From: an uncultured Bacilli bacterium
GTDB lineage: Bacteria > Bacillota_I > Bacilli_A > RF39 > UBA660
DNA length: 19,172 nucleotides
NCBI GenBank assembly: GCA_947598455.1
Contig: CANQFI010000018.1
Location: 1-19,172, forward strand
Direction of reading: 5' to 3'
The position numbers and the translations under genes were made by a program. The notes beneath the pieces are model-generated. The model did not search any database. It worked only from the letters and a program-made list of their open reading frames with translations, and was not told the DNA's origin. Shown in pieces: positions 1-5,430 of this stretch (its first letter is position 1; every line of letters starts with the position of its first letter).

Positions 1-63
1 GTAACAATTCCTGAAGGAAAAGATACATTTACAATCAAATTTGCTAAAGCAGATGCTGAATAA
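1..63 (+). CDS. 3' end of an unidentified gene
   Basis: Frame 1 is open from the window edge and encodes 20 residues (VTIPEGKDTFTIKFAKADAE) before TAA at 61-63. An intrinsic terminator follows 17 bases later, as expected for the end of a transcription unit. The fragment is too short to assign to a family; the alternating hydrophobic pattern would suit a terminal beta strand. The start lies upstream of the window. Confidence 0.6.
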   Translation, partial: VTIPEGKDTFTIKFAKADAE

Positions 64-80
64 AATAGTAAAACAAATCA

Positions 81-107
81 AAAAGAGGCAATATTGCTTC
101 TTTTTTT
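81..107 (+). terminator. intrinsic terminator after the partial first gene
   Basis: An 11-bp stem (81-91 paired with 94-104, one G-T wobble at 87/98) is followed by a T-run reaching 107. The innermost pairs probably open to give a usable loop. Confidence 0.8.
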
Positions 108-158
108 GCTAAAAAAATATAAACTTTTCCCTTATTGATAGACTTTATTAGATACTTT

Positions 159-167
159 TGATAAAAT
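159..167 (+). promoter_or_regulatory. extended -10 promoter for the ADP-ribosylglycohydrolase gene
   Basis: TGA-TAAAAT (159-167) is an extended -10 element of TGn type. A TTGATA lies at 135-140 but with a long 21-nt spacer, so the extended -10 probably carries most of the activity. Transcription would start around 174, just before the SD. Confidence 0.45.
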
Positions 168-188
168 ATCTATAGGTGGGGTGAGATT

Positions 189-1124
189 ATGAAGTCAAAA
201 TATCTTGGCGGTCTAATGGGTTTTGTCATTGGCGACGCTTTTGGTGTACCTGTAGAATTTGTATCTCGTCGTGAATTATTAAAAAAACCAGTTACTAAAA
301 TGATTGGCAATGGTACTTATAATCTACCAGCTGGAACATGGTCTGATGATACTTCAATGATGATAGCAACTATTGATTCAATTAACTCTAAGCAGACTGT
401 TGATTTATTAGATATTGCATTAAAATTTGTTGCTTGGAAAAATCATGCTACATATACTGCTTTAGGTGATGTTTTCGATATTGGTACCACATGTTCTAAA
501 GCTATTGATATTTTTGAAGAAACTCATGATCCATATACATGCGGTTTAAGTGATATTAACTCTAATGGTAATGGTTCATTAATGAGAATTCTTCCTGTTG
601 CTTATTATGCTGTGGAAAAAAGACTAAAAGATACTGAAATAATTAAACTAGTTAAAGATGTTTCGTCACTTACTCATGCTCATGATATTAGTGTAATGGG
701 TTGTTATATTTATGTTAGATATGCCATATTTTTACTAAATGGCAAAGATAAATATTCTGCTTATAGCATGACTAAAAGTGTAGATTATACAATGTTTAGT
801 GAAGAAGCACAATTAGCTTATAAAAGATTATTAACTGAAGATATTTCTAAATTAACAATTAATGATATTTCCTCTAGTGGCTATATCGTTGATTCACTAG
901 AAAGTGCTATCTGGGTAACTTTAAAAAGTGAAAACTTTAAAGAAGCCATTATTGGTGCTGTTAATCTAGGTAGTGATACTGATACGATAGGAGCATTAAC
1001 GGGTGCATTATCAGGTATAATATATGGTGATGAATTAATCCCTGAAGATTGGAAAAATCAAATTGCTCGTAAAGAATATCTTTTAGATATCTTTGAAGAG
1101 TTTTATGAAAATAAATATGAATAA
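189..1124 (+). CDS. ADP-ribosylglycohydrolase family protein (DraG/ARH fold)
   Basis: This 311-residue protein belongs to the metal-dependent hydrolases that remove ADP-ribose from proteins or related substrates. The N-terminal LGGLMGFVIGDAFGVPVEF is the family signature. GTWSDDTSMM (residues 49-58) gives the first metal-binding Asp pair, D53 and D54. NGNGSLMR (126-133), LTHAH (161-165) and GSDTDT (261-266, D263 and D265) supply the remaining conserved metal and substrate positions, so the enzyme looks intact. The ATG at 189 follows a strong GGTGGGGTGA SD. It stands alone between two terminators, with no ADP-ribosyltransferase, macrodomain or nitrogenase gene beside it, so its substrate cannot be told from context. 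The length is normal for the family. Family assignment is firm; the substrate is unknown. Confidence 0.9.
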   Translation: MKSKYLGGLMGFVIGDAFGVPVEFVSRRELLKKPVTKMIGNGTYNLPAGTWSDDTSMMIATIDSINSKQTVDLLDIALKFVAWKNHATYTALGDVFDIGTTCSKAIDIFEETHDPYTCGLSDINSNGNGSLMRILPVAYYAVEKRLKDTEIIKLVKDVSSLTHAHDISVMGCYIYVRYAIFLLNGKDKYSAYSMTKSVDYTMFSEEAQLAYKRLLTEDISKLTINDISSSGYIVDSLESAIWVTLKSENFKEAIIGAVNLGSDTDTIGALTGALSGIIYGDELIPEDWKNQIARKEYLLDIFEEFYENKYE

Positions 1125-1130
1125 TTAATA

Positions 1131-1166
1131 AAATTCCTAAATTTTTTTAGGAATTTTTAATTTTTT
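1131..1166 (+). terminator. intrinsic terminator after the ADP-ribosylglycohydrolase gene
   Basis: A perfect 11-bp stem (1131-1141 with 1146-1156), a TTTT loop and a T-rich tail. Confidence 0.85.
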
Positions 1167-1188
1167 AAAAGGAAATAAAACTTCTATC

Positions 1189-1194
1189 TATAAT
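1189..1194 (+). promoter_or_regulatory. -10 element for the Rpn-like nuclease gene
   Basis: A consensus TATAAT lies 22 nt before the ATG at 1217. No convincing -35 hexamer is visible. The predicted leader is only about 15 nt and starts beside the SD AGAAGGAG (1204-1211). Confidence 0.45.
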
Positions 1195-1216
1195 ATATAG
1201 GGTAGAAGGAGAAAAT

Positions 1217-2095
1217 ATGAACAATAATAAAATAAAATTCATTTCCCTTATGCAAGATATTATCTTTAAAACAGTATGGCAAAGTGAAGATAAATTAATT
1301 AAAGATTATTGGAACAGATTATTACAATACATAGTTGGTTTTGATACTAGTAATTATAATTTAATGATGAATGAACTACCAATAAATAATATAGAAAGTA
1401 TCTCTAGTAGGGTAGATATTCTTCTTGAATCACCTCAAAATCCCATCAAGATTAATATTGAATTAAATCCTATCAATAAGAAAACAACACGTAATAAAAA
1501 TAATAGTTATTTATATAAGATTGCTGGAGAAATGTATAAGAAAAATAGTGAAATGATTTATGATAAAAATATTAGAATAATCCAAATTAATTTTAATGGT
1601 TTTTATCATAAAGATCATAATTATCCTATATCAAGATATAAATTATATGATAAGAAGAAAAGAGATACTATTAAAGATATAGAAATTATTAATATTTATT
1701 TACCAGTATTTAAAAAACTATGTTATACTAAAGACAATGAAATATATAAAGATTTGGCTATGTTTGAAGCTCAAAGTTTTGAAGAAATGTCTAGATATGT
1801 AAGTAATGATGAAAGTAGGAGGAAAGTTATGGAAAAATTATCAAGAATTATCATCGATAAAGATGTTCCAACATATGATTACGGAGCATACTTAAAGGCT
1901 CTCCATAAAGAAGTAGCTCGTGATGCTCGTAAAGAAGGAAGAAAAGAAGGAATTCGAGAAGGAAGAAAAGAAGGAATTCAAGAAGGAATACAAGAAGGAC
2001 AAAATAATATCATAGTTAAATTAATATCCAGTGGTATGTCTAAAGAGGAAATATCCCAAAGACTTAATATTCCCATTAATAAAATTAATGTCTAA
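1217..2095 (+). CDS. Rpn/PDDEXK_2-type nuclease (putative 'transposase' family)
   Basis: This 292-residue protein resembles the Rpn/YhgA group of PD-(D/E)XK DNA nucleases, often annotated as PDDEXK_2 transposases and linked in E. coli to recombination and phage defence. N-terminal QDIIFKTVW (residues 13-21) is the usual D-x-x-FK entry motif. Candidate catalytic residues are D67 (in RVDILL) and E82 in IELN, where N84 replaces the Gln of the common ExQ. The C-terminal third is typical of the group: a SRRKVMEKLSRII helix, charged EGRKEGIR/EGRKEGIQ/EGIQEGQ repeats (residues 240-262), and a final small helix-turn-helix-like segment (SSGMSKEEISQRLNIPINKI). The SD AGAAGGAG sets the start. Nothing suggests an insertion sequence: there are no terminal inverted repeats. 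An in-frame internal start at 1829 may yield a separate short product. DNA cleavage is a family inference. Confidence 0.8.
   Translation: MNNNKIKFISLMQDIIFKTVWQSEDKLIKDYWNRLLQYIVGFDTSNYNLMMNELPINNIESISSRVDILLESPQNPIKINIELNPINKKTTRNKNNSYLYKIAGEMYKKNSEMIYDKNIRIIQINFNGFYHKDHNYPISRYKLYDKKKRDTIKDIEIINIYLPVFKKLCYTKDNEIYKDLAMFEAQSFEEMSRYVSNDESRRKVMEKLSRIIIDKDVPTYDYGAYLKALHKEVARDARKEGRKEGIREGRKEGIQEGIQEGQNNIIVKLISSGMSKEEISQRLNIPINKINV
1829..2095 (+). CDS. possible internal short product of the Rpn gene (C-terminal 88 residues)
   Basis: Codon 205 is an ATG preceded by AGGAGG (1817-1822) with a 6-nt gap, a near-ideal ribosome-binding site inside the coding sequence. The SD is created by a tandem AGG-AGG Arg pair; the same pair at the end of parE serves as the parC SD. 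The product would begin MEKLSRIIIDKDVPTYDYG and contain the Glu/Gly/Lys repeat helix and the terminal HTH-like segment, but no nuclease residues. In E. coli, some rpn genes make a short C-terminal protein from an internal start that neutralises the long nuclease. Equivalence here is inference; the start site itself is plainly visible. Confidence 0.45.
   Translation: MEKLSRIIIDKDVPTYDYGAYLKALHKEVARDARKEGRKEGIREGRKEGIQEGIQEGQNNIIVKLISSGMSKEEISQRLNIPINKINV
1934..1979 (+). repeat. 24-nt-period purine-rich repeat within the Rpn gene
   Basis: A 22-nt purine-rich unit at 1934-1955 recurs exactly at 1958-1979, and shorter 12-nt variants continue to about 2000. It encodes EGRKEGIR, EGRKEGIQ and EGIQEGQ. 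The same block is present in the second copy (2349-2394). Slippage in units of 12 or 24 nt would keep the frame. Confidence 0.85.
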
Positions 2096-2115
2096 AAAAT
2101 ATTTAGTATTTTAAT

Positions 2116-2144
2116 TTTATACTATTTAAAGAAATTACTATACT
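2116..2144 (+). promoter_or_regulatory. possible promoter for the detached C-terminal module
   Basis: TTTATA (2116-2121), 17 nt, TATACT (2139-2144) gives 4/6 and 5/6 matches. Copy 1 has the same -10-like TATACT at 1724-1729 but no comparable -35 in front. The leader to the ATG at 2244 would be about 90 nt, longer than usual in this window. AT-richness makes a chance match quite possible. Confidence 0.25.
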
Positions 2145-2517
2145 AAAGACAATGAAATATATAAAGATTTGGCTATGTTTGAAGCTCAAAGTTTTGAAGA
2201 AATGTCTAGATACGTAAGCAATGATGAAAGTAGGAGGAAAGTTATGGAAAAATTGTCAAGAATTATCATCGATAAAGATGTTCCAACATATGATTATGGA
2301 GCATACTTAAAGGCTCTCCATAAAGAAGTAGCTCGTGATGCTCGTAAAGAAGGAAGAAAAGAAGGAATTCGAGAAGGAAGAAAAGAAGGAATTCAAGAAG
2401 GAATACAAGAAGGACAAAATAATATCATAGTTAAATTAATATCCAGTGGTATGTCTAAAGAGGAAATATCCCAAAGACTTAATATTCCCATTAATAAAAT
2501 TAATGTCTAAAAAATAT
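2139..2517 (+). repeat. direct repeat, copy 2 (379 bp)
   Basis: Second copy of 1724-2102. The differences from copy 1 are C at 2213, C at 2219, G at 2255 and T at 2297. All fall on third codon positions and leave the encoded residues unchanged (Tyr, Ser, Leu, Tyr). Confidence 0.95.
2244..2510 (+). CDS. detached copy of the Rpn C-terminal module (88 residues; RpnS-like candidate or gene remnant)
   Basis: This ORF encodes exactly the last 88 residues of the preceding Rpn-like nuclease, with the same AGGAGG SD (2232-2237) six nt before the ATG. The frame is open further upstream to an in-frame TAA at 2127-2129; an ATG at 2175 and a TTG at 2169 exist but have no SD. The product lacks all nuclease residues and keeps the charged repeat helix and HTH-like tail. 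Two readings are possible: a decaying fragment of a tandem paralogue, or a free-standing short form able to bind and restrain the long protein, as internal short forms do for E. coli Rpn nucleases. The intact SD, intact frame and silent-only differences favour a maintained protein but do not prove it. Confidence 0.5.
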   Translation: MEKLSRIIIDKDVPTYDYGAYLKALHKEVARDARKEGRKEGIREGRKEGIQEGIQEGQNNIIVKLISSGMSKEEISQRLNIPINKINV

Positions 2518-2571
2518 GATGAATAAAAAAACTCCATTTTAACCTATATATGATTGAAAGGAGTTATTTTT

Positions 2572-3345
2572 ATGTATAATCGTAAAGTTGAAATACCTGG
2601 AATTAATACTAGCACTTTAAAAACGCTAAGTAATGATGAGATGACCCGATTATTTATTGAAATGAAAAATGGTAGTAAAGAAGCAAAAGATAAATTAGTA
2701 GAGGGTAATTTAAAATTAGTTTTAAGTATCCTAAAACGTTTTAAAACAACAGCTAATAACATTAATGATATGTTTCAAATCGGTTGTATTGGTTTAATAA
2801 AAGCTATTGATAATTTTGATTTAAGTTTAAATGTCTGTTTTAGTACCTATGCTGTTTTTCTAATTAAAGGTGAAATTTTAAGAGCATTTAGAGATGAAAC
2901 TCCTATAAGAGTTAGTCGTAGTACTAAAGATATCGCTTATAAAATATTAGCTTTTAAAGAAAAATATTATAATACGCATGGTCTTGAACCAACTAATAGT
3001 GAAATAGCTAAAGAATTAGGAATTGAAGAATATTTTATATCTTATGCTTTAACCTCTTTAAAAGAACCAATAAGTATTCATACACCTATTTATAACGATG
3101 GTGGAGATACCATCTATTTATTAGATCAAATAGCATCTACTGAACCAGAATATGATCGTGAAACTCTTCTTTTACTTAGAAAAGCTCTTGGTAAATTAAA
3201 AGATCGTGAACGAAAAATAATTTATAGTAGATATATAATTGGTAAGACTCAAACAGAACTTAGTGAAGAATTACATATCTCTCAAGCGCAAGTATCTCGT
3301 ATTGAAAAAAATGCTTTAGACAATATAAAAAGACTAGTGAAATAA
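2572..3345 (+). CDS. sigG: RNA polymerase sporulation sigma factor SigG
   Basis: This 257-residue sigma-70 family protein matches the late forespore sigma factor. The N-terminal signature KVEIPGINTSTLKTLSNDEM parallels SigG rather than SigF. Region 2 runs from about residue 44 to 107 (GNLKLVLSILKRF, DMFQIGCIGLIKAIDNFDL, FSTYAV). The region 3 segment includes PIRVSRSTKDIAYK (111-124) and YNDGGDTIYLLDQIAS (174-189), a phrase typical of SigG. Region 4 ends with KTQTELSEELHISQAQVSRIEK, the -35-recognition HTH. The ATG at 2572 is chosen because AAAGGAG (2557-2563) lies 8 nt ahead; an upstream TTG at 2554 would precede the SD. In B. subtilis spoIIGA and sigE precede sigG, whereas here the Rpn locus does. 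ylmC follows after 30 nt. SigG drives late forespore genes, so the organism should make endospores. Confidence 0.93.
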   Translation: MYNRKVEIPGINTSTLKTLSNDEMTRLFIEMKNGSKEAKDKLVEGNLKLVLSILKRFKTTANNINDMFQIGCIGLIKAIDNFDLSLNVCFSTYAVFLIKGEILRAFRDETPIRVSRSTKDIAYKILAFKEKYYNTHGLEPTNSEIAKELGIEEYFISYALTSLKEPISIHTPIYNDGGDTIYLLDQIASTEPEYDRETLLLLRKALGKLKDRERKIIYSRYIIGKTQTELSEELHISQAQVSRIEKNALDNIKRLVK

Positions 3346-3375
3346 AAAGAAACATATAATTAATAAGGTGGTTAT

Positions 3376-3600
3376 ATGTTTTTATCTGATTTACAAAGTA
3401 AAGATATTATAAGTGTCAAAGACGGACGTAAAATAGGCAAAATAGTTGATGCTGAAATAAATAGTCAAGGTAGAATTATTTATCTCATAATCGAAGAGAA
3501 AAAAACATTTCGTAAATTTATTGTTTCCACAGAAGACACCAAAGTATCATTTGATGATATTTCTAAAATAGGTGAGGATGTAATTTTAGTTAATTTATGA
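3376..3600 (+). CDS. ylmC: YlmC/YmxH-family PRC-barrel protein, sporulation-associated
   Basis: This 74-residue protein matches the short PRC-barrel YlmC/YmxH family, found almost only in spore-formers. The diagnostic parts are the N-terminal LSDLQSKDIISVKDGRKIGKIVDAE and the C-terminal DDISKIGEDVILVNL. The biochemical role is unknown; PRC barrels generally mediate protein or RNA contacts. The SD AAGGTGG (3365-3371) sets the ATG. In B. subtilis ylmC also lies a few genes after sigG, so synteny supports the call. Its stop is TGA, the only TGA stop noted in the window, and lspA follows in the same frame. A TATAAT at 3355-3360 could serve as a private -10. Confidence 0.85.
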   Translation: MFLSDLQSKDIISVKDGRKIGKIVDAEINSQGRIIYLIIEEKKTFRKFIVSTEDTKVSFDDISKIGEDVILVNL

Positions 3601-3624
3601 TATAATTTCAAAGAGGTGGCCAAA

Positions 3625-4137
3625 ATGAATAAGAAAATCTTAATTATTGCAACAATCATTTTAGCACTAGATCAATTATCCAAGATTATTGCTTCTACTT
3701 GTTTAAAATTAAATGCCAATATAGAAGTAATACCTAGTTTTTTTTACCTAACTTTATGTCATAATTATGGTGCTGCTTGGGGAGTTTTTAAAGATTATAA
3801 ATATTTAATTATTATTGGTACATTAATTGCCATCGTTCTAATATATCATTTTATTTTTTGCTTTAAGAAAAATAAAAGAAACAATCTTGCTTTTGGCTTT
3901 TTAATTGGTGGTTTAGCTGGTAATTTAATTGATCGTATCATATTTGGATATGTAAGAGATTTTCTTGATTTTTATATATTTAAATATGATTATCCAGTTT
4001 TTAACATTGCAGACATAGCAATTGTTCTTGGCATTATTTTACTTATATATGCTACTATTAAAGGGGAAGATGTAAATGAAGATAACAGTTCTAAAGGAAG
4101 AGGAAAACGAAAGACTAGACAAGTATCTGACAAATAA
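3625..4137 (+). CDS. lspA: lipoprotein signal peptidase LspA (signal peptidase II)
   Basis: LspA cleaves the signal peptide of diacylglyceryl-modified prolipoproteins within the membrane. The 170-residue protein has four hydrophobic segments and the conserved NYGAAWGVF, GGLAGNLIDR and VFNIADIAIVLG motifs. The catalytic aspartates are D103 and D130. The ATG at 3625 is preferred over the in-frame GTG at 3616 because AAGAGGTGG (3611-3619) then acts as the SD. The last 62 bp overlap rluD in another frame, giving the protein a basic, hydrophilic tail (KGRGKRKTRQVSDK) beyond the last membrane helix. lspA followed by rluD is the order in B. subtilis. Confidence 0.95.
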   Translation: MNKKILIIATIILALDQLSKIIASTCLKLNANIEVIPSFFYLTLCHNYGAAWGVFKDYKYLIIIGTLIAIVLIYHFIFCFKKNKRNNLAFGFLIGGLAGNLIDRIIFGYVRDFLDFYIFKYDYPVFNIADIAIVLGIILLIYATIKGEDVNEDNSSKGRGKRKTRQVSDK

Positions 4138-4981
4138 AACCGATTATACTCGTTCTACGATTTCTAAAATGTTAGATAGTAAATGCATTTTAGTTAATTC
4201 GAAATATGAAAAAGCTTCTTATAAAGTAAGAAGTAATGACATCATCGATATAGCTGATAATTTTATTAAAGAAGTTAATATTGCACCTACTAAAATGGAT
4301 TTAGATATTGTCTACGAAGATGATGATTTAATGATTATTAATAAACCAAGTGGTTTAGTAGTTCATCCTGGAAGTGGTAACCATGAAAATACTTTAGTAA
4401 ATGGTCTAATGTATTATACTGATAACTTAAGTGATATTAATGGAGAAGAACGACCTGGTATAGTTCATCGTATTGATAAAGATACTTCAGGTTTAATGGT
4501 AGTAGCTAAAAATAATAAAACACATGCTTTATTGACCGAATATTTTAAAAATCATGAAAATATTAAAAGAGAATATATTGCCTTACTATGTGGTGAGTTT
4601 CCTCATGATAGTGCAACTATTGATGCTCCAATTGGTCGTGATCCCAAAGATCGTAAAAAAATGACTGTTACTGCTCAAAATTCTAAAGAAGCTATTACTT
4701 ATATGAAAGTTCTAAAAAGATACAAAGGATATACATTAGTTAGTTTAGTATTAAAAACTGGTCGTACTCATCAAATAAGAGTTCACATGAATTATATCGG
4801 TTATCCTGTATACAATGATCCTGTATATAATACTAGACCATCAACCGAATTTGGCCAATTTTTACACTCAGCTAAAATTGATTTTATTCATCCTATTACA
4901 CAGGAACATCTTCATTTTGAATGTCCTTTGCCTTCATATTTTCAAGACTTTATAGATTCATTAGAAATAAATCAAAAATAA
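4076..4981 (+). CDS. rluD: RluA/RluD-family 23S rRNA pseudouridine synthase
   Basis: The 301-residue protein has an N-terminal S4 RNA-binding domain (residues 1 to about 60, ERLDKYL...SRSTISKML-like) followed by the RluA catalytic domain. The motif GIVHRIDKDTSGLMVVAK contains the catalytic Asp, D134, in HRID. NKPSGLVVHPG and LKTGRTHQIRVHMNYIGYPVYNDPVY are further family blocks. It isomerises uridines in RNA; members beside lspA are annotated as RluD-like (YlyB in B. subtilis), but the exact target uridines cannot be read from sequence. The ATG at 4076 has AAGGGGA (4061-4067) as SD, lies 62 bp inside lspA, and begins exactly where the S4 domain should, so the overlap is real. Its 3' end overlaps the convergent gene on the minus strand by 32 bp. 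Confidence 0.93.
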   Translation: MKITVLKEEENERLDKYLTNKTDYTRSTISKMLDSKCILVNSKYEKASYKVRSNDIIDIADNFIKEVNIAPTKMDLDIVYEDDDLMIINKPSGLVVHPGSGNHENTLVNGLMYYTDNLSDINGEERPGIVHRIDKDTSGLMVVAKNNKTHALLTEYFKNHENIKREYIALLCGEFPHDSATIDAPIGRDPKDRKKMTVTAQNSKEAITYMKVLKRYKGYTLVSLVLKTGRTHQIRVHMNYIGYPVYNDPVYNTRPSTEFGQFLHSAKIDFIHPITQEHLHFECPLPSYFQDFIDSLEINQK

Positions 4982-5285
4982 GATAAAACATAAATACTAT
5001 ATATATTAAATAAGGCATAGAAAATAATTTATACTTATCATAAGTCATTCTTATTTCAAAACTTAAAAAAATCGTATTTACAAGTAAGAAAAAAATATTA
5101 ATTAAACTAAATAAATAATCTTTATAGTAGAAGAAAAATATTAAAAAAGAAAAAGATAAAATAAAATTTGATATAACAAAGAAAAATAAATCATTCTTCA
5201 TCTTTTTCTCATAAATAATATGACAAAATAAAAAAGATAATAAAAGTAAAACTACAATATAAGAAATAACTAAAATAGTAAGCAT
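4950..5285 (-). CDS. hypothetical four-helix membrane protein
   Basis: This 111-residue protein is almost entirely hydrophobic, with about four predicted membrane segments separated by short basic loops (HIIYEKKMKND, FYYKDY, RMTYDKYK). I recognise no family. The ATG at 5285 has GAGGTGA (5291-5297 on the plus strand) as SD; a GTG nine nt upstream overlaps that SD and is less likely. It is the only minus-strand gene here besides lexA. It converges on rluD with a 32-bp 3' overlap and no terminator between them, so each mRNA could pair with the other's end. Confidence 0.65.
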   Translation of the reverse strand: MLTILVISYIVVLLLLSFLFCHIIYEKKMKNDLFFFVISNFILSFSFLIFFFYYKDYLFSLINIFFLLVNTIFLSFEIRMTYDKYKLFSMPYLIYIVFMFYLIFDLFLMNL

Positions 5286-5400
5286 TATTTTCACCTCATG
5301 ATAAATATTATTAATAAGTACATAAATCTATGAATAAAATAAAATAAATTTTAATACTTAACAATGAATACATTGATAAACCTTTACGAGTAACAAAATT

Positions 5401-5406
5401 TATAAT
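5401..5406 (+). promoter_or_regulatory. -10 element for the rhomboid gene
   Basis: TATAAT lies 24 nt before the ATG, and SD GATAGGAGGA sits just after the predicted start. TTGATA (5373-5378) is 22 nt upstream, too far for an ordinary -35. The 145-nt gap 5286-5430 otherwise shows only AT-rich sequence and presumably also holds the promoter of the minus-strand membrane gene. Confidence 0.35.
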
Positions 5407-5430
5407 AAAATTATAGATAGGAGGAATTTT

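Larger units (their letters stand above)
1724..2102 (+). repeat. direct repeat, copy 1 (379 bp; C-terminal third of the Rpn gene)
   Basis: Identical to 2139-2517 except for four substitutions, at 1798, 1804, 1840 and 1882. The offset is 415 bp and 36 bp separate the copies. Just upstream, weaker similarity continues with a 1-nt indel (1707-1717 against 2123-2133), so the boundary is gradual rather than a sharp insertion junction. Confidence 0.95.

Noticed and set aside
1217..2517. Insertion sequence or transposon, as the family name 'transposase' and the direct repeat suggest
   Set aside because: No terminal inverted repeats or target-site duplication are visible. The repeat is an internal partial duplication of the coding sequence, and the upstream promoter and terminator context is ordinary.
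2525..2571. Hairpin hiding the sigG SD (ACTCC at 2531-2535 with GGAGT at 2560-2564)
   Set aside because: Only about six strong pairs with a bulge, a 24-nt loop and A/T flanks. It resembles the sirA and ylbD hairpins but is too weak to claim.
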